64,000 nucleotides of DNA from Aestuariibacter salexigens DSM 15300 (GTDB lineage Bacteria > Pseudomonadota > Gammaproteobacteria > Enterobacterales > Alteromonadaceae). The stretch is taken from contig NZ_AUBH01000005.1 in assembly GCF_000429145.1 (NCBI RefSeq), positions 62,001 through 126,000 on the forward strand, in the 5' to 3' direction. Under the pieces are notes generated by a model. That model had not been told where the DNA came from and did no database searches. It saw nothing but the letters and a program-made list of their open reading frames with translations. Every line of letters starts with the position of its first letter. The first letter of the stretch is position 1. The position numbers and the translations under genes were made by a program. Of the stretch, positions 1 through 9,134 are shown piece by piece.

Positions 1-1981
1 ACGTGTTGATCACAATACGTGTAAAACCGCCCTGCCCGCCAAAATATAAATTGCCATGACTGTCGATGGCAGACACGTTTTGAATAAACAAGTTGCCGTG
101 TAATCCATCTTCTGCGGTGTAATGAAAAAATGAAGCCTGACCTTGTGCCTGTCGAAATATCCCGAATGAAGTGCTCAACCATATATTCTGCTGACGATCG
201 CTGACGACACTTTTCACTGCAGTGTTTGTGAGGCCGTAACGTTCGTCGAAATGCCGAAAAGTATTAGTAAACTCATTAAGAAGGTTAAGTTTATTATTTG
301 TGGCCACCCATATATCACCTCCTGGTGAGTGGTATATTTGGTTAATGTCTGCATTGCTCAAGGCGCCGTCCTGAGCAGAAGGTCGGTAAGCATAGGCATC
401 CAGTTGTGCATTGGTGTAGATTACTATGCCAATGGTCTCTACGCCGAGTAGCAGCGCCTCAGAATGAGGCTCTGCAATTGAGGTGATGGCGTAATTGCTG
501 ATGGGGACACCATCAACTTCTATCTTTACCGCGGCCGCCTCGCCGTCTCGGATCCGAAATAGGCCACGTTGTTCTGTACCTATCCACAATGTACCCGATG
601 AATCCTCAAACAGACTCACTACTGTGACATCATCACCAAATGGGCCGGTCACTCTTTGGATTTCTCTCGTATCACGATTGAGAGTAAACAGTCCGTTATT
701 GCCAGCAAACCAAAATGCTCCATCTTGGGTTGAGATAATATCCGTTACTAACCCGAGATTATGACTAATCAATCTTATTGGAGAAGGATCGGATGAAGAA
801 ACGTTTGGTTGATACCACAATGCATCGCCCGTACCTATCCATAATGTATCGTCACTGTCGACATGCAATGCCAATACGCGTCCCAATTCCACACGCTGTT
901 CATTTTTATCAATGGCATGAGTGAATGCGCTGAAGCCATCATTAGAAAGGGTTATCTTAATAAGGCCTGAGGGTCGAGTCGCAACCCAGATGATGCCTTC
1001 TTCGGTAACAAGAATATCGCGGATATCATCGTACTGGAAAAGCTCTAGTTTTTGTTCATTGACCAGAGGGACGAAGGAATCCGTTTGTGGGTCAAGTAAA
1101 AATAAGCCGTTTAGCGTGCCAATCCACAGTTTGCCATCCGCTTGTTTTTCCAACGACGTGATTGCCGAACCTAACCCCGTAGGAGACATTGCTGGTGCAA
1201 TGGTTTTACATTGATTATTAGACAAGTTGAAACGGCACAGACCATCTTCGTATCCTAGCCACAGGGCCTCTGTACTATCTACCAAGATGGCTCGAACCCT
1301 TTCTGATGCGGTTGCATCAACATCCCTTATCACCGGGGTATGGGTGACAGAAAAACCGTCGGCTTTGTTAATGTGAGACAAACCGCCGCCAGTCGCCACC
1401 CAGATTCGTGCGTCATTGGGTAGCTGGGCAAACCCCCATACTCTATCGTGGAGAAGCTGCTGAGTTCGATTAGCCTGAGTGTGAAATGCGGTAAAAGAGG
1501 TTAAATCTTGGCGAATAAATACGGCGCCGCCACCACCCGTGCCGATCCACATGTCACCGTCTTTATCTTCAAAAAACGTCTGGATCAGATCGCTATTAAA
1601 CCCTTCGTGTGAAGATGTGTTGAATCGCTGTAAAAGGGTCAGGTTATGGTCATAAACGTATAGCCCCTCTCCCCAGGAACCGACCCAAATCCGCCTTGAG
1701 CTGTCGATAAAGATGTTGCCTGCGTTGTCGCTAAGAATGCGTGGAACGCTGCTAGCTTGAATATTGTAGGAATCGAACGTGTGACCATCATAACGCCCCA
1801 GGCCTTTAGGCGTACCCACCCAGATATAACCCTGGCTGTCTTGCTGCAGGCTGTAGATGGTGCTGTCAGGCAAACCGTCTTCGATGTTATAGCGATCAAT
1901 CTGAATGGCGGGGAAAGAACTGGCCATTGCCACGGTGTGTAAAGCATAGGTGCACAATAGCGTGACGACAAAAAATCGCAT
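1..1981 (-). CDS. Two-component-regulator-propeller sensor protein (partial, C-terminus beyond window)
   Basis: This minus-strand reading frame is open from an ATG at 1981 to the window edge, so it was translated by hand. It begins MRFFVVTLLCTYALHTVAMA, a signal peptide. Repeated Reg_prop units follow, such as GYIWVGTPKGLGRYDG, RRIWVGSWGEGLYVYD and GDMWIGTGGGGAVFI. These form the periplasmic beta-propeller of hybrid histidine kinases or diguanylate cyclases. The last visible residues (GNLYFGGQGGFTRIVI) resemble the end of the propeller just before a Y_Y_Y domain. The output domain lies outside the window, so kinase versus GGDEF cannot be decided. Before the island inserted, this gene lay about 140 bp downstream of yicC on the same strand. 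Confidence 0.85.
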   Translation of the reverse strand, partial: MRFFVVTLLCTYALHTVAMASSFPAIQIDRYNIEDGLPDSTIYSLQQDSQGYIWVGTPKGLGRYDGHTFDSYNIQASSVPRILSDNAGNIFIDSSRRIWVGSWGEGLYVYDHNLTLLQRFNTSSHEGFNSDLIQTFFEDKDGDMWIGTGGGGAVFIRQDLTSFTAFHTQANRTQQLLHDRVWGFAQLPNDARIWVATGGGLSHINKADGFSVTHTPVIRDVDATASERVRAILVDSTEALWLGYEDGLCRFNLSNNQCKTIAPAMSPTGLGSAITSLEKQADGKLWIGTLNGLFLLDPQTDSFVPLVNEQKLELFQYDDIRDILVTEEGIIWVATRPSGLIKITLSNDGFSAFTHAIDKNEQRVELGRVLALHVDSDDTLWIGTGDALWYQPNVSSSDPSPIRLISHNLGLVTDIISTQDGAFWFAGNNGLFTLNRDTREIQRVTGPFGDDVTVVSLFEDSSGTLWIGTEQRGLFRIRDGEAAAVKIEVDGVPISNYAITSIAEPHSEALLLGVETIGIVIYTNAQLDAYAYRPSAQDGALSNADINQIYHSPGGDIWVATNNKLNLLNEFTNTFRHFDERYGLTNTAVKSVVSDRQQNIWLSTSFGIFRQAQGQASFFHYTAEDGLHGNLFIQNVSAIDSHGNLYFGGQGGFTRIVINT

Positions 1982-2117
1982 TACTGTGGAAGATATTCGA
2001 CGCGATTGAGACAAAAGGGCGCACCGTGAACAAACTCTCCGACAAAGTATCGGAAAAGCGCTTCGGGCACAAATATTGTCTGTTTGAATTTGGTCGCTAC
2101 TTATGCAACGGATGAAT

Positions 2118-2137
2118 TATTCAATATTCTGGATCTG
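2118..2137. repeat. attL, left attachment repeat of the yicC island
   Basis: This perfect 20-bp copy of the attR core sits between the propeller-sensor gene and the first island gene. Read on the minus strand, it is the displaced yicC 3' end encoding QIQNIE followed by TAA. The intact yicC ends with TAG because the base after TA now comes from the element. Insertion therefore leaves the YicC protein unchanged and swaps only its stop codon. Confidence 0.93.
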
Positions 2138-2206
2138 AATATTGATCTAAATTTATAACAATCTGATTTCTATACTATTCTTGTTATAAATTCTTTGTGG
2201 TAGGAT

Positions 2207-2225
2207 TTTTTGTCAACGTTTTTGA
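2207..2225 (+). repeat. Left copy of 19-bp subterminal repeat (candidate integrase arm site)
   Basis: TTTTTGTCAACGTTTTTGA here matches the copy at 24859-24877 in 18 of 19 positions, in the same orientation. The only difference is the central G/A. The copies lie 69 and 79 bp inside the two att cores. This placement is what is expected of arm-type binding sites for a lambda-family integrase, although binding is inferred. Confidence 0.6.
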
Positions 2226-2243
2226 TAAAGAAGTGACATTACC

Positions 2244-3110
2244 TTGGTGGATATAAGCCTCTTCCCTGACTGCTCCAGTATACCTGAATTCATTCCATTA
2301 AAAACCTTACCCACATCAATACGCGAAGTTTTGCTTCATGACAATCTGGAGTTTCGACAACCAGTATTTTACTCAAGCGTCGATGTTGGCAATGATTATC
2401 TTTTGCAATGCTCGAGTAATGATGAGGACTGGTTTGCAGTAGGCACCCTTGAAGAGCTTGATGAATGCCTACAAGCACTCGGTGTCACTACTGATCTTTA
2501 TGATTATGTAGAGGGGACAGGATTGACACGTTTCGTCGACAATGATTCTGAGCCCAAGCTTCGTATTTCAAAGCACAATGACTATCTCGAGGTCTACAGA
2601 TACAGAGCAGAAAGACTTATTCGCAATGACAAACTTGTTGATAAGGAGAGATTTTTTGACATTCACTGGCCCAGTGACTCGCGCATACTTTTTCGACTCG
2701 CCCTTGGTCAGGCTGTAGACCTTTCAAGTGAAACATTGTTAGTTGAAAGCCTGACGATGTTTATTGCTATTAATAGGTTGCTACAGGAGCCACTTCTGGA
2801 CCTTAAGGATGACACGATGTTTGAAGTGGCAAATTTTAAGTTGACCGGGACAAGAGAATTCGCAAACCCCGTGATGGTGGGGCTACTTACTTTTTTAAGG
2901 AAATACAACCGCTTCCCAACTCTTGATAAGCGAGATATGGTTTTGCTCCGCGAGGTAATTTTAAACATATTCCCGCTTGTCGGTGGAACTAAAAACTCAG
3001 TGGTCATCGGCGAAAATGCTGAACCTTTTTCATTGGCAAACTTAAAGAGAGACTATCGAGATACACATGCACCGCGCCTTCTATCATTCTTAATAAATTA
3101 CGATGCATAG
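2244..3110 (+). CDS. Hypothetical protein, first island gene from attL
   Basis: This is a 288-residue protein with no family I recognise. There is no signal peptide or membrane segment, and it is acidic in its first half. The frame starts with TTG (2244) immediately followed by GTG (2247), and either could initiate. An AAAGAAG stretch about 12 bp upstream is a weak ribosome site. The C-terminal half (LLTFLRKYNRFPTLDKRDM) looks helical. It is followed after a short gap by another small orphan on the same strand, so the two may be co-transcribed. It lies just inside attL, a common position for cargo. Confidence 0.6.
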   Translation: MVDISLFPDCSSIPEFIPLKTLPTSIREVLLHDNLEFRQPVFYSSVDVGNDYLLQCSSNDEDWFAVGTLEELDECLQALGVTTDLYDYVEGTGLTRFVDNDSEPKLRISKHNDYLEVYRYRAERLIRNDKLVDKERFFDIHWPSDSRILFRLALGQAVDLSSETLLVESLTMFIAINRLLQEPLLDLKDDTMFEVANFKLTGTREFANPVMVGLLTFLRKYNRFPTLDKRDMVLLREVILNIFPLVGGTKNSVVIGENAEPFSLANLKRDYRDTHAPRLLSFLINYDA

Positions 3111-3145
3111 AGCACTCTATTATTAGTGACAGAATGGGGAGTGGG

Positions 3146-3505
3146 ATGGTTAAAAATATGAACATGATTTCGACTTTTAACAGGCTAATGAAGGGATTCA
3201 TCGGCACTAAGATCGATATAGATTGGTTGCTAGATAACCCTGAAGGGACATTAAGAAACGCTTCCAGCATGTGTCACTATAAACTGAAGAATGTTGATGG
3301 ACGTATGATTTTGGGTGCGTATGGTGTGAGTAAGTTTACCAATTGGTGCTTTTACGAAATCACTGAGTCAGGCGATATCAATTACGCATGGAACTTACAG
3401 GAAATGTATGTTGTTGGTGACTCTGAGTCAGAAAAAGAGATGGAAGAGCACAATCAAAAAGGGTTCGACAGGATAGCAGAGTTTGGTATCAAGTCTGACC
3501 AATAG
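3146..3505 (+). CDS. Small hypothetical protein
   Basis: This frame encodes about 119 residues beginning MVKNMNMISTFNRL. The ATG at 3146 is preferred over the ATG at 3134 because GGGGAG lies just before it. The protein is soluble, with aromatic-rich stretches (FTNWCFYEITESGDINYAW) and a charged C-terminal helix. It may share a transcript with the preceding gene. I do not recognise a family. Confidence 0.55.
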   Translation: MVKNMNMISTFNRLMKGFIGTKIDIDWLLDNPEGTLRNASSMCHYKLKNVDGRMILGAYGVSKFTNWCFYEITESGDINYAWNLQEMYVVGDSESEKEMEEHNQKGFDRIAEFGIKSDQ

Positions 3506-3628
3506 GTTGTGTAAACGAACCTAAAAATCAGACATAGCTAAGTTATTCAAAATCCTTACCCTAAAGAGATAAATTGCAATCACTACGGAAAATACTTATG
3601 GTTGGTGATAGTCAGGGAGGATTTTACG

Positions 3629-4423
3629 ATGAAATGGTTTGTTTGTTTTACACTAATTTCCGTGTCGCATGTTGTTGACGCTTCACTAATTGAAGGTGGT
3701 TTTTATGGCATCAACAGCACCTTCGAAAATAACGGCGATATAACTGTCGAATACCAAAATGGCAGGCCAGTTAGAGAGTGGCTTGATCTTACATATACTA
3801 ACGGTATTACATTCAATTTTATTAGCGCGGACATAAGTGGCGACGGCTTTTTGAATGGGCAGGTGCCAAATCCAGCAGCCGTAAATACTCCGTCAATATC
3901 TGCATTAAATTCGATTCTATCAATGAACAATGAAATGAAGGCTGGTTGGAATATCGCTTCATTTCAGACTGTGTTGACAATGGTAAATGAGTTTTTTGGT
4001 CGGGAATTTACGGCAGGCAATGTTGAGGTGCACGGGATTGATTCAATGCTGGAGAGCTTCATTCTACTGTTTGGTGACACGCTGCATAACGGGTACCTGG
4101 AATCCAATTTAAATTACACAGATGTTAATCCTGAACTGCCTAATATTGGTTTTGCGCGAGGTATGACATCGAGTCTTGCTAAGAACATTAACGGTGAATA
4201 CGAGGCTAAATTGGTTGAGATATATGATGGTCAACTGATATACGCGCACGAAGACTCGAATCAGGATCGTATCATTACGAATACGAGTTTTGTTGCTGGA
4301 GGAACTGGTGCAACCACAGGGACTTGGCTTGTGAGAGACGTAGTTAATGTGTCATCACCAAGTACATTTACTTTGATGTTCTTTTGCCTTTTCGCCTCCT
4401 TCTTCAGAAAGGCAGCGAAATAA
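3629..4423 (+). CDS. Secreted protein with PEP-CTERM-like C-terminal sorting tail
   Basis: The ATG at 3629 is chosen because AGGGAGGA precedes it at good spacing and it opens a signal peptide (MKWFVCFTLISVSHVVDA). The mature part is rich in Asn, Gly and Thr, with an EDSNQDRI stretch. The protein ends in SSPSTFTLMFFCLFASFF followed by RKAAK. The order of a short Ser/Pro motif, one hydrophobic helix and a basic end is the layout of PEP-CTERM/exosortase substrates, here with a Ser-Pro-Ser variant in place of PEP. No exosortase gene is visible in the window, so processing would depend on one elsewhere. Confidence 0.65.
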   Translation: MKWFVCFTLISVSHVVDASLIEGGFYGINSTFENNGDITVEYQNGRPVREWLDLTYTNGITFNFISADISGDGFLNGQVPNPAAVNTPSISALNSILSMNNEMKAGWNIASFQTVLTMVNEFFGREFTAGNVEVHGIDSMLESFILLFGDTLHNGYLESNLNYTDVNPELPNIGFARGMTSSLAKNINGEYEAKLVEIYDGQLIYAHEDSNQDRIITNTSFVAGGTGATTGTWLVRDVVNVSSPSTFTLMFFCLFASFFRKAAK

Positions 4424-4967
4424 CGACAAGTAGCGTCTGTGAGGAGCTGGAAGTGAATTGTGCTATCAAATATCTAATCTGAGACATTACTCCTAAGGCG
4501 GTGACATATTTCAACTGATAGCTTTGAGAAAGCCGGAGTTAGTCTGACATTGACTGTAGAACTGCGCCTTCAGACAAAAAAACAGCCCGTCTCTGCCGTG
4601 AAGGCGGTAGTCTCCTAAAGACGGTGAGCTCAAAGCTCAAGGCAACGAATGTCCAAAGTGTACGTGAAGAGGGTCTTCTCAGTTTATTGGTTAATACAAG
4701 GTAACAAGAGGCCTGCTCGAGACTGTATTTGGCAGGCGAGAGACTATAACTAAGGTTTATCCAATCATCCTCTAACTTGCCCGCTGGGCTGCTTGCCCTT
4801 CAGATATCTGAGTTACGGTACAGAGACCGGAATGAAATAGTGGCTGTAAGCGACTGATAAATATAAATAATGTAATTTTCGTAAAACCCATCTGTTACAA
4901 TCCGTGTTACACATTCTCCCCTTTAAATTAGGTGAATGAGTTTGGGTAAACGCTAATATTTATTATG
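4424..4967. other. Gene-free stretch inside the island
   Basis: No convincing ORF, tRNA or cassette site was found. It contains a perfect 12-bp palindrome (TCAGATATCTGA, 4800-4811) and a short inverted repeat CCGTCT/AGACGG near 4590-4625. It separates plus-strand orphan genes from the minus-strand exonuclease gene, so it may hold their terminators. None has a clear T-run. Confidence 0.4.
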
Positions 4968-5837
4968 TTATTGCTCACCGTAAGCTTCAATTAAACTGTA
5001 AAAATCAGACTCGTTAAGAATTTTAATTTGTTGACCCGATTCGATAAGAGTTAAGGCTTTTCTGTGTTTAGAACTCAGATTAGCCCCATTTAAGGCTCTT
5101 AAGTCTTGGTCACCGACCACTAGCATAGTGGTTTTCTTGGTAACACCCTTACCAACGTCACAACCAATTTGAGCAGCTAATCTTGCTGCTTCTATGCGAG
5201 AATTTGCCAATGCTCCTGTGAAGACCATTACCTCACCATGTAATGGGCCTTCAGGATTACCAGTTTCCCCTTTCCAAGTCTCAAGGCTATTTTCAGGGTC
5301 GATTGGAAGTTTTGCGCGTTTTAATAAGCCTTCAATGTCAGTGTTTAGCCTGTCCATTGCCGCTAACAAAACTTTTCCACATGCAATAGCGTCTTCCAAG
5401 GCGTCATGGTGTTGAAATTCGAAACCAATCTTGGCGCATACATTCTTGAGACCGTAACCTTTATAAGCGAACTCTTCCCAAGCTCTACGCGTTACTTTAG
5501 AGGAATCCAGCCATGAACAGTCAATTAATGAAAGAGAACTAGCCTTGCTTGCTTGTGTTATCGCTATTCTATCGAAGCTAGTGTGACAAGCAGCTATGCC
5601 GCCCGATAGCCACTGGCATAAGATAGGGTAAATCTCTTCAAAAGTTGGGCTACCAGTCACGTCTTCTTCATCAATCCCGTGTATCGATACGTTCACGGGA
5701 TCAAAGTAGTCCTGCGGGTCTACTAATGATTTCCAAGTGTCTACTACTTCACCATCTCGATAGCGTGCAAGCCCAATCTGGCAAATAGACTTCATCTGCG
5801 GATTGGCAGTTTCAAGATCTAGCGCTACAAACTCCAT
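4968..5837 (-). CDS. DnaQ-like 3'-5' exonuclease with C-terminal BRCT domain
   Basis: Residues about 1-165 form a DEDDh exonuclease fold. ALDLETA carries the ExoI Asp-x-Glu, CHTSFDRIAI is ExoII, and HHDALEDA is the ExoIII His-x4-Asp. Residues about 200-289 form a BRCT domain (VMVFTGALANSRIEAARLAA, then GVTKKTTMLVVG), like the one in NAD-dependent DNA ligase. The same domain pairing occurs in stand-alone DNA polymerase III epsilon-like proteins. The likely role is processing of DNA ends during repair or element maintenance. AAGGGAC precedes the ATG at 5837. A small gene lies 16 bp upstream and is probably in the same operon. Confidence 0.85.
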   Translation of the reverse strand: MEFVALDLETANPQMKSICQIGLARYRDGEVVDTWKSLVDPQDYFDPVNVSIHGIDEEDVTGSPTFEEIYPILCQWLSGGIAACHTSFDRIAITQASKASSLSLIDCSWLDSSKVTRRAWEEFAYKGYGLKNVCAKIGFEFQHHDALEDAIACGKVLLAAMDRLNTDIEGLLKRAKLPIDPENSLETWKGETGNPEGPLHGEVMVFTGALANSRIEAARLAAQIGCDVGKGVTKKTTMLVVGDQDLRALNGANLSSKHRKALTLIESGQQIKILNESDFYSLIEAYGEQ

Positions 5838-5853
5838 TGAATAGTCCCTTATT

Positions 5854-6189
5854 TTAAGCGTTTTTATATTTTTCGAAGTCGCTTGTATAGATGACTTTCA
5901 TCCCTGTTCGTGTGCAGGTTAATTCGTACTCTTCGCCCCACGCAACGTCTAGAGGTACGTTCTTTATTCCTTGCCACATCGCCAAGTAATTAAGTACACC
6001 ATACTTCCAGCCTTTTTTGGTGGCCTTCTCTATACCGCCTTTCCAAGGCAAAACTGGCAATTCACCTCTTGAAACTCTTTCAGCAAGATCGAGATCTTCC
6101 TTGCCTTTTTTCTGACCCACAGACCAACAAGTCTGCAAAGCCACGTTAGGATCTAGCCATTTTTTCTCCCACTCATTCAGATTGGACAT
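5854..6189 (-). CDS. Small hypothetical protein, operon partner of the DnaQ-BRCT gene
   Basis: This frame encodes 111 residues starting MSNLNEWEKKWLDPN at 6189, where GGAG sits at good spacing. The frame extends 10 codons further upstream without a ribosome site. The protein is basic and rich in Trp and Lys (WKGGIEKATKKGWKYG), with no Cys pair, signal peptide or membrane helix. Its stop is 16 bp from the exonuclease start, which suggests translation from one message. Function is unknown. Confidence 0.6.
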   Translation of the reverse strand: MSNLNEWEKKWLDPNVALQTCWSVGQKKGKEDLDLAERVSRGELPVLPWKGGIEKATKKGWKYGVLNYLAMWQGIKNVPLDVAWGEEYELTCTRTGMKVIYTSDFEKYKNA

Positions 6190-6455
6190 CACTACTCCGT
6201 CAGTTTCTGTATGGAACACAAGGAATTAATATCTCAATTTTTATTATGTGTTTTCAAGGAGCAATTAATATGTGGGTATTCTGATGGAGTTGGATGCGAA
6301 ATCCATTTTCGCCTTTTGAACGTCAGCTTAAATACCTATCTGTCGCTAGATGCTTCTGGAGGCTGGAAGTCGGCTCTACGTAGTTAGCGGCAGTTCAGAA
6401 CTCGAACTCCGCTTGGCAGCAAGTGGCGTCAAGAAGGATATCAGGTTTTGTCTGA

Positions 6456-6752
6456 CTACTTTCGGATGATTGCCGGGATATCGTAATATTCGTCTTCATC
6501 TAACTCTTTTAGGGCTCTAAGCTCATCTTTGCGAACTTTTCTTTCAGCGATACTCTCTCCAAATACTGCCATATGCTCTCGTTCGACCAAATCTTGCAGC
6601 TCATCCTTACTCACTCCTAGTAATAGTTTTGCAGCCTGAATTAGCCCTTCAGTTCGATACTTGTGTTTGTCGTCAACCTTACGTTGACGAGCATTTATAA
6701 AGGATGCACGAATCTCTTGTCTGATATAAGCGAGAAACTCTTCCGGTTGCAT
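6456..6752 (-). CDS. Small charged helical hypothetical protein
   Basis: This 98-residue protein starts MQPEEFLAYIRQEIR after an AAGGTG ribosome site. It is strongly charged and apparently all-helical (KDELRALKELDEDEYYD). It could be a small regulatory or antitoxin-like protein, but no DNA-binding motif is evident. About 260 bp of gene-free DNA separate it from the next minus-strand gene. Function is unknown. Confidence 0.55.
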   Translation of the reverse strand: MQPEEFLAYIRQEIRASFINARQRKVDDKHKYRTEGLIQAAKLLLGVSKDELQDLVEREHMAVFGESIAERKVRKDELRALKELDEDEYYDIPAIIRK

Positions 6753-6989
6753 TTGTCACCTTCTTGCCAAGTGTTTTGACTAAATATTATAGGTTGGAAT
6801 TGTCGACCATATACAGCGTTGTTGGTTGCCAAATAATTTGCTAACTTAGCAATGTCCAAGTTGAATATTTGGATTGGAATAGTAACGGCCTTATCGTTCT
6901 GGTGTAGTAACGACCTCATACGTTCTAACCTCCCCAATCTCAATATTCTCTACGTGATTAGTCCTTTTTGCTGAACATGGGAGAATAAA

Positions 6990-8576
6990 ATGTCACTAGA
7001 AACTTTCGCGACACGACACAAAATCACTCTTAACGAAGAGCAAAAGATGGCGCTTGCCCATCCTGCTATCTGCAGGGCTACGGAATTACTGATAGAAGTA
7101 GACGATATGATGTATCTCTACAATCCTTTGGATAATTACAACCTCGCCAATTTTGAACGGGAATTCTCGAACGTACTGGCAAATGCTGCGTACGTTTTAG
7201 CTAAACAAGACAGCAGCGTAAAGAATGACATGGTAGAAATTTGCCTTGGGCTCAATACACTGGCGGAAATGTTCAGTAGTCAAACGAATGGCTTTCCAAA
7301 CAGTCAAAGTTACTTAGAGAAAAGGCAGTATATATTAACCGGTTTTTGGGTCCGGTTTTGTAAGTCTCATGGAGAGCAACGTGCATTAGCTCTGGGTAAA
7401 AAAGATCAGCTAAGTATTTGGGAAGAGACGCTGGGGGTATTTTGGGATTACTGTACAGATGAGCGAAATCCTGACTTCATGCCGGCAGCAAAACACATCA
7501 ATCATCACCTCAACGAAGAACGTGCAAAGATAAATTTATTTTCGGCAGATTGGGATTTCCCAAAACAGAATCTGACGCTTTGGAGGTCCAAGGCAGATGA
7601 GCTGGATGTTGCTCCACTCCAACGAAAGGGCATTCTATTTACCACCGCATTTTGCGGTCATTTTAAACGCGACAGTGCAATAAGAACTAGCATGCTTGAG
7701 TGGCTAAAACCGACTTCGATCACTGACATGCTAAAAAGCCGATTCTCTGATCTAGATATAAGGAACATATCCCGACTGATTCAAGACCTTACACTAGTAC
7801 TCGGAGAAAGAAGGATCGAAAGAAGCATAAGCTATCGTGGAACCCCCCTGTCCCCATTGGATTTTGTGTCACATGGACTACTTACGCCTCGAGAAGAGGA
7901 TGCTCACTTGACCATGTTTGACGTTCACGGGGTTTATACAGAATTCACAGAAAAACTGGGGTTCCTGCTGGACAATATAAGGCTTACTGATGAGGAGGCG
8001 TTTGTTGCGGGTATTTATTTCTGCAAAATAGAAGTACCAAACGACCCTATGGGCTACGAATGGTGCTCAAGAACGGTATCTTTGCTGGCTCCGCCTGTTT
8101 TTCGTTTCTTCCTCAACATGCCTGCTTATCAGAAAAAAGAAGAGCTGCCAGAGTTCCTGCCCATTCAGGCAGTACTGTCTGAATTCATCCGAGGAAAAAT
8201 ACCGTCCGACATAATCGGTGTTACATGGAGCGTACAGTCGTACCTGTTCTACAAAAGTGAGAAAGGCAATGCTGGCCAAGTGCAGTTTATGGCGCCGAAA
8301 ATTTTTGCTGATAAGGTTCTTGATTGTATTGAGCAATACAGACAGCAGTACCGGCTAGAACTTGAAAAGCTGCCCGTAAAAGACATGTTACCTGCAAATG
8401 ATCGTCGGCCCGGCTTAATGAAGAATATCTGGCGAAAGCTTAAGAGAATTTTATCGCAGCAGTGGGGGTGTGATGAGAATGCAATTTCAAGCAACAACAT
8501 TCAGATTCGCCTAATGACAAATGTTTGTATTCTGTATGCATTGCTTGCCCTGCGAGCTAACTCACAGCCGCTGTGA
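6990..8576 (+). CDS. Large orphan protein, 528 aa
   Basis: The start MSLETFATRHKITLNEEQ is supported by GGGAG six bases upstream. The protein is soluble and mostly helical, with several Trp/Phe-rich stretches (WEETLGVFWDYC). I see no nucleotide-binding, nuclease or metal-binding motif. It is transcribed divergently from the small 98-aa gene. Its size, and its place between a DnaQ-like gene and the AlpA/replication module, make it a candidate for an undescribed cargo or defence protein. That is inference from position only. Confidence 0.6.
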   Translation: MSLETFATRHKITLNEEQKMALAHPAICRATELLIEVDDMMYLYNPLDNYNLANFEREFSNVLANAAYVLAKQDSSVKNDMVEICLGLNTLAEMFSSQTNGFPNSQSYLEKRQYILTGFWVRFCKSHGEQRALALGKKDQLSIWEETLGVFWDYCTDERNPDFMPAAKHINHHLNEERAKINLFSADWDFPKQNLTLWRSKADELDVAPLQRKGILFTTAFCGHFKRDSAIRTSMLEWLKPTSITDMLKSRFSDLDIRNISRLIQDLTLVLGERRIERSISYRGTPLSPLDFVSHGLLTPREEDAHLTMFDVHGVYTEFTEKLGFLLDNIRLTDEEAFVAGIYFCKIEVPNDPMGYEWCSRTVSLLAPPVFRFFLNMPAYQKKEELPEFLPIQAVLSEFIRGKIPSDIIGVTWSVQSYLFYKSEKGNAGQVQFMAPKIFADKVLDCIEQYRQQYRLELEKLPVKDMLPANDRRPGLMKNIWRKLKRILSQQWGCDENAISSNNIQIRLMTNVCILYALLALRANSQPL

Positions 8577-8857
8577 CTCGTTAACCCGGTATTCGTCACA
8601 AAAGATGTCATACTAAATTGCGTCGTTGCGGTAAGTATATCTTTATTGGCCGAACGGTTTTGTGAGACTAAATCTCCAGTCTACGCAAATTCAATTTATC
8701 CCCTACTAACTTTCATCCGGGCACTTTGTTGAGAGCTTGTGCAACATCGATTTTTCAATGTTTTTTCATAAAGGTTTCATCCGTTTTTCAATTTGATATT
8801 TCGTCTTCCGTTATCTGGAAAATAACGCGCACGCACTAGTTAATTTCAGGTGACATA
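8577..8857. promoter_or_regulatory. Gene-free leader upstream of the AlpA-like gene
   Basis: This 281-bp AT-rich stretch has no ORF. It contains repeated runs of TTTTTCAAT (around 8750 and 8790) and a TGTGAC/GTCACA inverted repeat just after the upstream stop codon. In related islands the excision-factor promoter is the main control point, so this is the place to look for operator sites. No individual site can be assigned by eye. Confidence 0.35.
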
Positions 8858-9058
8858 ATGAATACACACGATGGTTCAGTCGAGGTCTTACTTAGCCCTA
8901 ATGAGGTATGCCTCATGCTGGGCATCAGCAAGTCAACACTATGGCGCTTAGAGACCGGAGGTGAATTTCCAAGATCGATTCGAATTTCCAGTAGACGGGT
9001 TGGCTACAGATCTTCAGCAGTAGGTAGGTGGCTCAATGGAAGAGAACGCGCTGCATGA
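8858..9058 (+). CDS. AlpA-family helix-turn-helix protein (probable excisionase/regulator)
   Basis: This 66-residue protein carries the MerR-like winged HTH of the AlpA family: LLSPNEVCLMLGISKSTLWR followed by GEFPRSIRIS and a GYRSSAVGRWL end. AlpA-like proteins act as recombination directionality factors or activate the integrase of P4-type islands. In the yicC-inserted islands mobilized by SXT/R391 a small protein (RdfM) has the excision role. It lies about 15 kb from the integrase, next to the possible replication gene. Confidence 0.8.
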   Translation: MNTHDGSVEVLLSPNEVCLMLGISKSTLWRLETGGEFPRSIRISSRRVGYRSSAVGRWLNGRERAA

Positions 9059-9134
9059 AAAATTTCGCTTTTTTACCCTTTTTTACACTCATATCTGGGT
9101 GTGCTGAAATTCTTATAGCAGTTGGATTTTGGTC

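Noticed and set aside
1757-1971. Short ORFs on both strands at the start of the propeller gene
   Set aside because: The long minus-strand frame here encodes a signal peptide and Reg_prop repeats and continues off the window.
4745-4820. Possible attC-like site (CTCTAAC...GTTACGG) in the gene-free stretch
   Set aside because: It is too short, only TAACT/AGTTA pair, and no cassette gene is attached.
6695-6943. 82-aa minus-strand ORF overlapping the 98-aa gene start
   Set aside because: It overlaps a better supported gene with its own AAGGTG ribosome site and shows no protein-like features.
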